Assembly: GCF_022829345.1 (NCBI RefSeq)
Contig: NZ_JAKSXV010000080.1
Location: forward strand, 50,142-114,141
DNA: 64,000 nucleotides
Direction: 5' to 3'
From: Methylobacterium sp. J-090
Lineage (GTDB): Bacteria > Pseudomonadota > Alphaproteobacteria > Rhizobiales > Beijerinckiaceae
The number at the start of each line of letters is the position of its first letter. Within the stretch, counting starts at the first letter, position 1. Shown piece by piece: positions 19,073-27,549 of this stretch. Below the pieces are notes generated by a model, which worked only from the letters and a program-made list of their open reading frames with translations, did no database searches and had not been told where the DNA came from. Both the position numbers and the translations under genes were made by a program.

Positions 19073-19966
19073 ATGCCCCCGCCCTCAGTCAAGGCCGCAT
19101 CCCGGCGAATCCTTCGCGGGATCGTCGTCTCCGCCCTGTTCGCCCCCCTGCTCGGGTCCGGGCTCGCGGCCCAGGAAGCGGCGGTGCCGGTGCCGCCGCC
19201 GATGCCGCCGGGCCGCCCGGCGGACCTCGGGGCCGCCCCCTCCCCCCCGGCCGGTCCGAGCCTCGACGCGCCGCGCCCGCCGGAGCGGCCGCCGGAGCTG
19301 TCGGCTCCGGCTGTGAAACCGCCCGACCCCAAGCCCGAGGCGCCCGCGGCCGAGGCGACGCCCCTGCCCCCGGCCCGCCCGGCCGAACTCTCCGGCGAGG
19401 CCGCCCTCGCGCTGACGGTGGCGGCCGCCGACGACACCGCCTGCCGCCAGCGCCTGGAGCGCCTCGGCGCCCGGTTCGAGCCTCAGCCGGCCCTCTCGGA
19501 CGGCCAGTGCGGCGCGGCGCGGCCCCTGAAGGTGACGGCGCTTGCGGGCGACCTCGCCCTGACGCCCCCCGCCATCCTGGTCTGCGGGGCCGCCGAGGCT
19601 CTGGCCCGCTGGGCCACGGAAGCGCAGGTCCTGGCCGAGCGCGACCTGTCGCAGCCGCTCAAGGGGCTCAGCCTCGGCACCACCTACGTCTGCCGGGGCC
19701 AGAATCACGATCCCGACGCCAAGCTGAGCGAGCACGCCTTCGCCAACGGCATCGACGTGATGGGCTTCGCCTTCGCGAGCCGGCCGGCGATCACCGTGGC
19801 GCCCCTGCCCGAGGGGACGCCGGAGGCGGCGTTCCTCGCCCATGCCCGCGCCAAGGCGTGCGGGTTCTTCCGCACGGTGCTCGGGCCCGGCACGGATGCG
19901 GCGCACGCCAACCATTTCCACCTCGACGAACGCGAGCGCCCCGCCGGCCACCGCCTCTGCCAATAA
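19073..19966 (+). CDS. Secreted extensin-like protein
   Basis: 297-residue envelope protein with a basic N terminus and a hydrophobic signal segment (GIVVSALFAPLLGSGLAAQ). A long Pro/Ala-rich linker (about residues 30-110) leads to a C-terminal extensin-like domain. That domain has CRQRLERLG, TYVCRGQNHDPDAKLSEHAFANGIDVMGF and HANHFHLD, with conserved Cys and His residues that resemble D-Ala-D-Ala carboxypeptidase/VanY-type metal sites. Probably acts on or binds peptidoglycan in the periplasm. The start is an ATG at 19073 at the beginning of the basic signal region. Confidence 0.82.
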   Translation: MPPPSVKAASRRILRGIVVSALFAPLLGSGLAAQEAAVPVPPPMPPGRPADLGAAPSPPAGPSLDAPRPPERPPELSAPAVKPPDPKPEAPAAEATPLPPARPAELSGEAALALTVAAADDTACRQRLERLGARFEPQPALSDGQCGAARPLKVTALAGDLALTPPAILVCGAAEALARWATEAQVLAERDLSQPLKGLSLGTTYVCRGQNHDPDAKLSEHAFANGIDVMGFAFASRPAITVAPLPEGTPEAAFLAHARAKACGFFRTVLGPGTDAAHANHFHLDERERPAGHRLCQ

Positions 19967-20050
19967 TTTTCAGGCCGCGGAACGGCTTAGTCTCCGCCGA
20001 GCTTGTTTCCTGTCGAGTGGGCGGTGGCGCCCCGGCCAGGATGCGTGACC

Positions 20051-21241
20051 ATGCGTGGATCTTTGAAGGTGGGCGGAGTGTCCGCGCTGGCATGGGCCTG
20101 CCTTGCCGGCGGTGCTTTGGCGGTGCCCGAAAAAGCGGTCCCCGCCAAGGAAGCCCCCGCCAAGGAAGCCCCCGCCAAAGAGGTCCCCGCCAAGGCGGAC
20201 GCGTCCCGACCGGCCGAAGCGCCCGCCCTCACCCGGGACGCCATCGAGGCCGCCACGTTCGTGGATGGCGCGACGCCGAAGGGCGACGACGGGACGTCCG
20301 GCGCGAAGACGGGCGACAAGCGCAAGGCCGACGGCAAGGCCGACGGCAAGCGGCCCGACCCCCTCCTCGTGAAGGTGCAGGTCCTGCTCGACCGGGCGCA
20401 GTTCTCGCCCGGCGCCATCGACGGGCGCGACGGCGAGAACCTGCGCGGCGCCCTCTCGGCCTTCGCCGTCGCCAACGGCCTGCCGGCCGCCACGGCCCTG
20501 GACGCGAAGCTGTTCGAGACGCTGAAGGCCACGAGCACCGAGCCGGTGGCGGCCGAGTACACCCTGACCGAGGCCGACGTCGCCGGGCCCTACGTCCCCG
20601 AGATCCCCGCGAAGATGGAGAAGCAGGCCGATCTGGAGGCCCTGTCCTACACCGATGCGCGCGAGATGCTGGCCGAGCGCTTCCACATGACGCCCGCGCT
20701 TCTCACCGCCCTCAATCCCGACAAGCCCCTCGACAGGGCCGGTACGGCGATCATGGTGGCGGCGGTGCCGGCCCTGGAGACGGGCAAGCCGAAGGCCGAG
20801 GACAAGGCGGGCAAGAGCGACAAGGATGTCGCCCGCATCACCGTCGACAAGGAGACCCGCCACGTGCGCGCCTTCGACAAGGCCGGCAAGCTCCTGGCGT
20901 TCTACCCCGCCTCCATCGGCAGCGAAGAGAAACCCGCACCCTCGGGCAAGACCAAGGTGAAGGGCGTCGCCTTCGCGCCGAACTACACCTACAACCCGAA
21001 ATACGCGTTCAAGGGCGTGAAGACGAAGGAGAAGTTCACGATTCCCCCCGGGCCCAACAACCCGGTGGGCGTGGTGTGGATCGACCTCGCGATCCCCTCC
21101 TACGGCATTCACGGCACGCCGGAGCCCGAGAAGGTTGGCAAGACCGAGTCGCACGGCTGCATCCGCCTGACGAACTGGGACGCGCGCAGCCTCGCGCTGC
21201 GGGTCGCGCCCGGGACCGAGGTCACGTTCGTGGACGATTGA
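20051..21241 (+). CDS. L,D-transpeptidase (YkuD domain)
   Basis: 396-residue periplasmic enzyme that makes 3-3 crosslinks in peptidoglycan or attaches proteins to it. A signal peptide (GVSALAWACLAGGALA) is followed by a short tandem repeat (PAKEA repeated). Next come a peptidoglycan-binding-like region (VKVQVLLDRAQFSPGAIDGRDG), a LysM-like segment, and the YkuD domain with the catalytic motif SHGCIRLTNWD (Cys370) and the upstream His in GIHGTPEP. AGGA precedes the ATG. Its 3' end overlaps the convergent permease gene by 20 bases. Confidence 0.92.
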   Translation: MRGSLKVGGVSALAWACLAGGALAVPEKAVPAKEAPAKEAPAKEVPAKADASRPAEAPALTRDAIEAATFVDGATPKGDDGTSGAKTGDKRKADGKADGKRPDPLLVKVQVLLDRAQFSPGAIDGRDGENLRGALSAFAVANGLPAATALDAKLFETLKATSTEPVAAEYTLTEADVAGPYVPEIPAKMEKQADLEALSYTDAREMLAERFHMTPALLTALNPDKPLDRAGTAIMVAAVPALETGKPKAEDKAGKSDKDVARITVDKETRHVRAFDKAGKLLAFYPASIGSEEKPAPSGKTKVKGVAFAPNYTYNPKYAFKGVKTKEKFTIPPGPNNPVGVVWIDLAIPSYGIHGTPEPEKVGKTESHGCIRLTNWDARSLALRVAPGTEVTFVDD

Positions 21242-21956
21242 TCCGGGCCAGCGTCGCCAGCCCCAGCAGGGCGGCATCGCCGAGGAAGGCCAGGGCGGCG
21301 GTGGCGCAGGCGCCCTGGAGCATCGGCACGGTGTTCTGGTTCTGGAGGCCGGCGACGATGGGGGTGCCGAGCGTCGCGGCGCCGGCCAGCGCCCCCACCG
21401 CCGCCGTAGCGATGGCCAGCACCAGGGCGGTGCGCAGGGTCTCGACGATCCCGGGCGCGGCCAGCGGCAGTTCGACGGACAGCAGGATCTGCCGGCGGGT
21501 CAGGCCCATGGCCTCGGCCGCCTCGCGGGCCTCGCGCGACACCGTCTCGAGGGCGCCCACCGTGCCGCGCAGGACCGGCATCACCCCGTAGGCGACGAGG
21601 GCGAGGAGCGTCGGCGGACCGCCGAAGCCCAGGATCGGGAGGGCGAGGGCCACGACCACCACCGGCGGCACCGCCTGGGCACCGGCGGCGAGTCCGTCGA
21701 TGGCCGGGCGCAGGGCGGCCCCCCCGCGCCGGGTCGCCAGGATGCCGAGGGCGATCCCGAGCCCCGCCACGAGGGCGAGCCCGGTGCCCGCGAGGACGAG
21801 GTGCTGCACGGCGAGGGCCAGGAGACGATCCGTATCGAGGGCCCGGCGCGGCGCCTCGCCGAGGAATCCTGCCAGTCGGGTTGCGACCGCCGGATGGCTC
21901 AGGGCCGCCAGGGCGAGGCCGGTGACGGCGACGGTGGCGATCGGGCGGAGGCTCAT
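21222..21956 (-). CDS. Osmoprotectant-type ABC transporter permease (YehW/OpuC-like)
   Basis: 244-residue inner-membrane permease of the quaternary-amine/glycine betaine importer class. It has about five hydrophobic segments and the cytoplasmic EAA-loop block EAAEAMGLTRRQILLSVELPLAAPGI, which docks with the ATPase. Its ATG overlaps the stop of the upstream permease gene (ATGA), so the two are co-translated. The expected ATPase gene is not between or beside them. The last 20 bases overlap the L,D-transpeptidase gene on the other strand. Confidence 0.86.
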   Translation of the reverse strand: MSLRPIATVAVTGLALAALSHPAVATRLAGFLGEAPRRALDTDRLLALAVQHLVLAGTGLALVAGLGIALGILATRRGGAALRPAIDGLAAGAQAVPPVVVVALALPILGFGGPPTLLALVAYGVMPVLRGTVGALETVSREAREAAEAMGLTRRQILLSVELPLAAPGIVETLRTALVLAIATAAVGALAGAATLGTPIVAGLQNQNTVPMLQGACATAALAFLGDAALLGLATLARINRPRT

Positions 21957-23185
21957 GCCGGGAGCCCCGCGCGCATCCGGTCCTCGAGGGCGCTCAGGGT
22001 CCGCTCGGCCACAAGCGAGAGGGCGACCACCGGCACGGCGCCGAGCAGGATGAGGTCGGGGGCGAACTGCGCCATGCCGTCGAACACGATGCGGCCGAGG
22101 CCGCCGGCCCCCACGAGGGCGCCGAGGGTGGCGAGCCCGATGGCCTGGACCGTCGCGACCCGCAGGGCCCCGACGAGGAGCTGCCCCCCCAGGGGCAGGC
22201 GCAGGCGGGCGAGGATCTGGGTCTCCGTCAGACCCATGGCCCTGGCCGCGTCGAGGCTGGCGGGATCGGGCGCGGAGAGCGCCGCCGCCAGCCCCCGCCA
22301 CAGGGGCAGGAGCAGGTAGGCGGCGACGCCCACCATGGCGGGCACCGGCCCCAGCGCCGACAGACCGAGGTCCCGTAACGAGGGCACGGCCCGCAGCAGC
22401 CCGCCTGTGAGCGCGACGAGGCCGCCCAGCAGGGCCACCGCCGGCACCACCTGCACCCCGCCGATCACGATCCCGACCGCGTCCTGGCCGCGCCGCCACA
22501 GGGACAGCAGGATCACGGCGGGGACGGCCAATCCGAGGGCGCCGCCGGCGAGCACGAGGTGCTCCACGAGGGCCGTGTGCACGGCCTCGCGTCGGGCGGC
22601 GTACTCGACGGCCAGCGACAGGGCGTCGAACGTGCCGGCCCGCCCGGCTGCGCCGAGGCCGACGAGGCCGAGCCCCACCACGACGAGGCCGAGGCCCGGA
22701 CGGCGGCAGCGCCGGACGGCGAGGCCGAGGGCGGCGCCGAGCAGGGCGGCGGCGAGCCACGCCCCGGCCCCGAGGCCGGCCCGCGCCGCCGGCGGCTGGC
22801 CCGCCATCCGCAGGGCGGCGCCGTGGCCGAGCCCCCAGGCGAAAAGCCCGGCGGCGGCGAGGGCGAGCGCCAGGGCGGTGGCTCCGGCCCGGCGGCCCGG
22901 GGATACGGCGAGGAGGCCGGCGGCGAGGGCGGAGAGCGCGAGGATCGCCGGCAGGACCTGGCCGAGGGCGGCCCCACCGGTCACCGGCACGCCGGGGACG
23001 AGGCGGTTGGCGGCCATGGTCAGCAGGGGCCAGTGGATCAGCGCCGCGGCGAGGGCCGCCAGCCAGGCTAGGGCCACGGCCGCCGGCAGGCTTTTCATGA
23101 CAGCCGGCAGGCCTTTCATAGCCGCCGGCAGGCCTCGCCATCCCGGGCCGGCCCGCTTGCCGTCCGTCTCCGCCGCTGGTCTCAT
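21953..23185 (-). CDS. Osmoprotectant-type ABC transporter permease (YehY-like)
   Basis: 410-residue permease, longer than its partner because of an N-terminal extension with several added hydrophobic segments, as in YehY. The EAA-type loop is ARAMGLTETQILARLRLPLGGQ. Ribosome binding seems to depend on coupling: its ATG overlaps the TGA of the binding-protein gene (TGATG), and its own stop overlaps the next permease start. It pairs with the shorter permease to form the membrane channel. Composition is extremely Ala/Leu/Gly-rich. Confidence 0.85.
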   Translation of the reverse strand: MRPAAETDGKRAGPGWRGLPAAMKGLPAVMKSLPAAVALAWLAALAAALIHWPLLTMAANRLVPGVPVTGGAALGQVLPAILALSALAAGLLAVSPGRRAGATALALALAAAGLFAWGLGHGAALRMAGQPPAARAGLGAGAWLAAALLGAALGLAVRRCRRPGLGLVVVGLGLVGLGAAGRAGTFDALSLAVEYAARREAVHTALVEHLVLAGGALGLAVPAVILLSLWRRGQDAVGIVIGGVQVVPAVALLGGLVALTGGLLRAVPSLRDLGLSALGPVPAMVGVAAYLLLPLWRGLAAALSAPDPASLDAARAMGLTETQILARLRLPLGGQLLVGALRVATVQAIGLATLGALVGAGGLGRIVFDGMAQFAPDLILLGAVPVVALSLVAERTLSALEDRMRAGLPA

Positions 23186-24135
23186 CACAGAAAGCCGCGC
23201 TGTGTCAGGTAGGCGTGGGCCACGGTCCCGGCCACGGCACCCTCCACGGTGATGCGGGCGTTGAGGGCGCGCAGGGTCGTGGCGTCGAGGCTCGCGAAGA
23301 TGCGGGCCAGCGCCGGCCGGATCGTGGGATGGCGGGTCAGGGCCTCGGCCCGGATGACCGGGGCGACCTCGTAGACGATCTGCGCGCCCTTCGGGTCCGC
23401 CATCACCACGAGGTCGAGGGCATCGAGCGCCCCGTCGGTGCCGTAGACCATGCCGGCGTTGACGCCGCTGATGCCCTGGGCCGCCGCCCGCGCCGTGACC
23501 GCCGTGTCGCCGCCGGGCAGGCTGATGATCCGGTCCAGCGGCAGCCGGAACTCGTAGGCCGCCTCGAAGGACGGCAGGGCGGCGGGGCTCTCGACGAACT
23601 CCGTCGAGGCGGCGAGCCGAATCAGCCCCCGCCCCACGGCGCGGGCGAAATCCGCCATGGTGGCGAGGCGTTCACGGCGCGCCAGGTCCCCGTTCACGGC
23701 GATGAGCCAAGTGTTGTTGGCCGGCGCCCGCGCGAGCCAGACGAGGCCGCGCGCCGCGTCCGCGCGGGCGATGGCCTCGAACGCGCCTTGGGACGTCTTC
23801 CAGGCCGGGTCCGAGACCGTATCGGTGAAGAAGGCACCGTTGCCGGTGTATTCGGGGTAGAGATCGACGGCGCCCGACAGGAGCGCGTCGCGCACGATGA
23901 GGGTCGGCCCGAGGCCGAGCTTGCGCACCACCGATAGCCCCAGGGCTTCGAGGGCGAGGGCGATCATCGCGCCCGCCAAGGCGCCTTCCGTATCGTTCTT
24001 CGAAGCGACCACCAGGGGCGCGGCCGCCGATGCCGACCGGGGACCGGCGAGGCAGGATACGGCGAGGCCGCCGAGGATGCCGCGCCGGGTTCGGAACCGG
24101 GTTCGTGGTGCGGGTTGCCCTGCGGATTCTACCAT
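23185..24135 (-). CDS. Osmoprotectant-type substrate-binding protein (OsmF/YehZ-like)
   Basis: 316-residue periplasmic binding protein of the glycine betaine/choline family. A twin-arginine-like N terminus (RTRRGILGGLAVSCLAG) is followed by the family pattern VVASKNDTEGALAGAMIALALEALG and DLYPEYTGNGAFF, part of the ligand-site region. The ATG at 24135 has GGGAAAA upstream; a GTG four codons earlier is possible. It is the first gene of a three-gene operon with two permeases. Betaine-like or other quaternary amines are the likely ligands, by family. Confidence 0.86.
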   Translation of the reverse strand: MVESAGQPAPRTRFRTRRGILGGLAVSCLAGPRSASAAAPLVVASKNDTEGALAGAMIALALEALGLSVVRKLGLGPTLIVRDALLSGAVDLYPEYTGNGAFFTDTVSDPAWKTSQGAFEAIARADAARGLVWLARAPANNTWLIAVNGDLARRERLATMADFARAVGRGLIRLAASTEFVESPAALPSFEAAYEFRLPLDRIISLPGGDTAVTARAAAQGISGVNAGMVYGTDGALDALDLVVMADPKGAQIVYEVAPVIRAEALTRHPTIRPALARIFASLDATTLRALNARITVEGAVAGTVAHAYLTQRGFL

Positions 24136-24256
24136 CGGTTTTCCCACGGGCCGGGACGCGCACGCGCGAGGACCGCCGGTCGCGGCGCGGGAGACGCAAA
24201 TGTATCACTTCGTAACATCAACGCCCCGTCGGTGGCATTCGGACCCGGCGAAGTGC

Positions 24257-24262
24257 TTGACA
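24257..24262 (+). promoter_or_regulatory. Possible -35 element before the receiver gene
   Basis: A perfect TTGACA lies about 185 bases upstream of the GTG at 24447, but no good -10 hexamer stands at 16-18 bases. An 8-bp inverted repeat, CGGAACGG and CCGTTCCG (24297-24304 and 24311-24318), follows between this and the gene. Confidence 0.25.
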
Positions 24263-24446
24263 CGCTCGACGGAACGGGCGACGGCTCGTTCAGTCTCGGA
24301 ACGGTCCCAGCCGTTCCGGCATCTCGGCAAGGTTGTCGTGCGCACGGCCAAGGGTGGTCTCCACCCGCGCCGAGGTCGATCTCAAGATTCGCCTTTGTAA
24401 ACGGCGTTCCCGAACCCGGAACGGATCGAAGGGAAGAAGCCCCGGC

Positions 24447-24836
24447 GTGAGTGCTCAAGTGAACGAAGACCTTCTGAACGGGGCTCGCGTGCTTGTCGTC
24501 GAGGACGAAGCGGCGATCTCGATGCTTCTCGAAGACATGCTGCTCGACTTCGGTTGCACGGTTGTAGGGCCCGCCGCTCGGCTCTCGACCGCCCTCGAGA
24601 TGGCGCAGGCCGAGAATTTCGAAGTGGCGATCCTCGACGTCAACGTCGCAGGCGAGCCGATCTATCCGGTGGCCGAGGCCATCGTGAAGCGCAACCTCCC
24701 CATCGTGTTCTCCACGGGCTATGGCGGCGCCGGCATCCGCGAGCCGTTCCGTGACCGCCCCGTGGTGCAGAAGCCGTTCAGCCAGGCCGATCTCAAGCGT
24801 ACGCTGCTGGCCGCCGTCGCCGCCGCGCGGGCCTGA
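24447..24836 (+). CDS. Stand-alone response-regulator receiver protein
   Basis: 129-residue single-domain CheY-like protein. The acidic pair is in VLVVEDEAAIS, the phospho-acceptor is Asp64 in VAILDVNVAG, and the conserved Lys is in VVQKPFSQADL. There is no output domain and no neighbouring histidine kinase, so it probably acts by phosphotransfer or protein binding. The GTG at 24447 is preferred because GGGAAGAAG lies upstream. It is convergent with yraN, with only 3 bases between stops. Confidence 0.85.
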   Translation: MSAQVNEDLLNGARVLVVEDEAAISMLLEDMLLDFGCTVVGPAARLSTALEMAQAENFEVAILDVNVAGEPIYPVAEAIVKRNLPIVFSTGYGGAGIREPFRDRPVVQKPFSQADLKRTLLAAVAAARA

Positions 24837-24839
24837 CGC

Positions 24840-25235
24840 TCACCGCCCGTCCAAGGGAAACGCGTCCGCCACGTGGGTCGGCCAGCGCCCCGGGACGACC
24901 AGCACCGCATCCGCCCGCAGGGTGAGACCGGCGCAGGCCGGATGGGCCGTGATCCAGGCCCGGACCGCCCGCGAGACCCTTGCGCGCTTGCGCCCGTCGA
25001 TGGCATCGAGGGCCGTCGCCAGGGTGGCCCGCGCCTTCACCTCGACGAACGCGACGGTGCGCCCGCGCCGCATGACGAGGTCGATCTCGCCGCCGGCCGC
25101 GCCGTAGCGCCGGGCGAGCGGCCAATACCCCTTCAGCATCAGTGCCATGAGCGCCCGGGTCTCGCCCGACAGGCCGCGCCCGTGGGTGGCGCGCCGCCGG
25201 GCGGCGTCCTTCGGGGGACGCTCAGGCGTCGTCAT
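24840..25235 (-). CDS. yraN: YraN-family (UPF0102) endonuclease-like protein
   Basis: 131-residue protein of the YraN family, which has a Holliday-junction-resolvase/restriction-endonuclease-like fold. The catalytic-type residues are visible in [22 protein letters not shown] (D, then E-x-K). Cellular role not established. The ATG at 25235 overlaps the 3' end of rsmI by 14 bases, so the two form an operon, as in many proteobacteria. Confidence 0.9.
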   Translation of the reverse strand: MTTPERPPKDAARRRATHGRGLSGETRALMALMLKGYWPLARRYGAAGGEIDLVMRRGRTVAFVEVKARATLATALDAIDGRKRARVSRAVRAWITAHPACAGLTLRADAVLVVPGRWPTHVADAFPLDGR

Positions 25236-26187
25236 CGGTCCGCCGGGCGAGGGCCAGGGCGCGGGCATAGACCACCCGGCGCGGCTGGCCGGTCTCGTCG
25301 GCCACCAGGGCGGCGGCGTCCTTGATGGAGTGGCGGGCCAGCGCCGCGTTCAGGGCCGCGTCGAGGCCCGCATCGGTCTCGGCCGCGTCGGGCTCGTCGG
25401 CGCCGGTGCCGACGATCACCACGATCTCGCCCCGTGGCGCCCCCTCCTCCGCGAAGGTCGCGGCGAGCTGGCCCAAGGTGCCGCGCCGGATGGTCTCGTA
25501 GAGCTTGGTCAGTTCCCGGGCGACCGCCGCTGGGCGCCCCGCCCCCAGGACCTCGGCGGCATCGCCGAGCATCTCGGGCAGGCGATGGGGTGATTCGAAC
25601 AGCACCAGGGTTCCGGGCACCTGCGCCAGCGCCTCCAGGCGGTTGCGGCGCGCGCCCGTCTTCTGCGGCAGGAAGCCTTCGAAGAAGAACCGGTCGGTGG
25701 GCAGGCCGGCGGCAACGATGGCGGTCATCACCGCCGAGGGGCCGGGGATCGGCGTGATCCGGATGCCGGCCGCGATGGCCGCCTGGACGAGCTTGAAGCC
25801 GGGGTCCGACACCAGCGGCGTGCCGGCGTCCGAGACCAGGGCCAGGGCCTCGCCGGCCTGCATCCGGGCGATCATCCGCTCGCGCACGGCGGCGTTGGAA
25901 TGCTCGTGATAGGCGACCAGGGGCGTGGTGATCCCGTAATGCATCAGCAGGGTGCGGGTGACGCGGGTGTCCTCGGCCAGCACCGTATCGGCCGCCGCCA
26001 GGGTGGCCAGCGTCCGGAACGAGACGTCCTTGAGGTTGCCGATGGGGGTCGCGACCACGTGCAGGCCCGGATCGAGGGGCTCGGCCTCCGCCGCCAGACC
26101 GAAGGCCGTGAAGGTGGAGGCGGGCTTGTTGCCCCCGGCCGGGGCGTCCCGGCGTGGCCGGCCGGGCTTGTCGCTTCGCTGTGTCAT
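25222..26187 (-). CDS. rsmI: 16S rRNA (cytidine-1402 2'-O)-methyltransferase
   Basis: 321-residue SAM-dependent methyltransferase that modifies C1402 in the decoding centre. The family motifs are [15 protein letters not shown] near the N terminus, [25 protein letters not shown] and [12 protein letters not shown], followed by FFEGFLPQK. It heads an operon with yraN and is divergent from an LpoA-like lipoprotein gene, the same grouping as rsmI-lpoA-yraN in enterobacteria. Confidence 0.96.
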   Translation of the reverse strand: MTQRSDKPGRPRRDAPAGGNKPASTFTAFGLAAEAEPLDPGLHVVATPIGNLKDVSFRTLATLAAADTVLAEDTRVTRTLLMHYGITTPLVAYHEHSNAAVRERMIARMQAGEALALVSDAGTPLVSDPGFKLVQAAIAAGIRITPIPGPSAVMTAIVAAGLPTDRFFFEGFLPQKTGARRNRLEALAQVPGTLVLFESPHRLPEMLGDAAEVLGAGRPAAVARELTKLYETIRRGTLGQLAATFAEEGAPRGEIVVIVGTGADEPDAAETDAGLDAALNAALARHSIKDAAALVADETGQPRRVVYARALALARRTDDDA

Positions 26188-26307
26188 GGAGGGACCATGC
26201 CATGCCGGCCCCCCCTCGCGGAATGCGCGCGTCCACAGGCGCGCACATTTACTTTTTCGAGCGACACTCCCAACGTGGCTGGACGGTCGGCGACAGGGGG
26301 GCTCGCG

Positions 26308-27549
26308 ATGGCGCGCGCGAAGGGGCGACTCACGGAGCTGATCGGCGTGGGTGCCGTCGCCCTGGCCCTGGCCGGCTGTATCGGCGGCCCGGATGGCGGC
26401 CCGCGCTCGAGCCGCCGGACGCCGCCCATGGTCGCGGAGGTTCCCCCGGAGGGATTGCCGCCGGGTGAGACCAGCGTTCCGGGACCAGCCTCCCCCGGGA
26501 CCCGGATCGGCACCGGCTCGGTCAAGGTCGCGCTCGTGGTGCCGCTGACCGGCCCGGGCGCGGCGGTGGGGGCGGCTTTGCGCAACGCGGCCGAGCTCGC
26601 CATGGAGGATTTCCAGAAGCCCGACCTCCAGATCCTGGTGAAGGACGACCGGGGGACGCCCGACGGCGCCCGCGAGGCGGCGCAGGCGGCTTTGGCCGAC
26701 GGGGCCGAACTGGTGCTGGGCCCGCTCTTCGCCGCCAACGTCCAGGCGGCCTCCGGGCCGACGCGGGCGGCGGGCAAGCCCGTCATCGCCTTCTCCACGG
26801 ACGCGGCGGTGGCGTCGCGCGGCGTCTACCTCCTCAGCTTCCTGCCCCAGGCGGAGGTCGACCGCATCGTCGACGAAGCCGTGGCCAAGGGCCGACGCTC
26901 CTTCGCCGCCCTGATCCCGGAGAACAGCTACGGCAACGCCGTCGAGGCGCAGTTCCGCGAGGCCGTGGCGCGAAAGGGCGCCCGCCTCGTCGGCATCGAG
27001 CGCTACGCGCCGGGCAATCCCGGCCCGGCGGTGGGGCGGCTCTCCGGCCTGATCGCGGGCGGCGGCGCCCAGGCCGACGCCCTGTTCCTGCCCGATACGC
27101 CCGACGGGCTGGCCGCCCTCGATCCGGTGCTCGCCAAGGCCGGGTTCGCGCCGACCCGAGTCCGGCCCCTCGGCACCGCCGTCTGGAACGACCCCCGCGC
27201 CTTCGCCCTGCCCTCGCTTCAGGGCGGGTGGTTCGCCGCCCCCGACGCGGCGGGTTTTTCGAGTTTCTCCCAGCGCTATCAGGCGCGCTTCGGTGCGGTG
27301 CCGCCGCGCGTGGCGACGCTGGCCTACGACGCCGTGTCGCTCACGGCGGCGCTCGGTCGGCAGTTCGGCTCCCAGCGCTTCGCCGACACCACGCTCACCA
27401 ACCCGTCCGGTTTTTCCGGCGTCGACGGCACCTTCCGGTTCCGGCCCGATGGCCCGAGCGACCGGACCCTCGCGGTCTACGAGATCCGCAGCGGCGCCCC
27501 CGCCGTGGTCAGCCCGGCGCCCCGGGTGCTCGGGCCTTCGGGGACGTGA
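26308..27549 (+). CDS. Penicillin-binding-protein activator-like lipoprotein (LpoA/LppC type)
   Basis: 413-residue lipoprotein: hydrophobic signal with lipobox LAGC (ALALAGCIGG), a Pro-rich linker, then a type I periplasmic-binding-protein fold (VKVALVVPLTGPGAAVGAALRNAAELA onward). Proteins of this type next to rsmI are LpoA homologues that stimulate penicillin-binding proteins. The alphaproteobacterial forms keep only the binding-protein-like domain, so the activator role is inferred. The gene is convergent with hemW, and the two stops are adjacent (27549/27550). Confidence 0.85.
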   Translation: MARAKGRLTELIGVGAVALALAGCIGGPDGGPRSSRRTPPMVAEVPPEGLPPGETSVPGPASPGTRIGTGSVKVALVVPLTGPGAAVGAALRNAAELAMEDFQKPDLQILVKDDRGTPDGAREAAQAALADGAELVLGPLFAANVQAASGPTRAAGKPVIAFSTDAAVASRGVYLLSFLPQAEVDRIVDEAVAKGRRSFAALIPENSYGNAVEAQFREAVARKGARLVGIERYAPGNPGPAVGRLSGLIAGGGAQADALFLPDTPDGLAALDPVLAKAGFAPTRVRPLGTAVWNDPRAFALPSLQGGWFAAPDAAGFSSFSQRYQARFGAVPPRVATLAYDAVSLTAALGRQFGSQRFADTTLTNPSGFSGVDGTFRFRPDGPSDRTLAVYEIRSGAPAVVSPAPRVLGPSGT

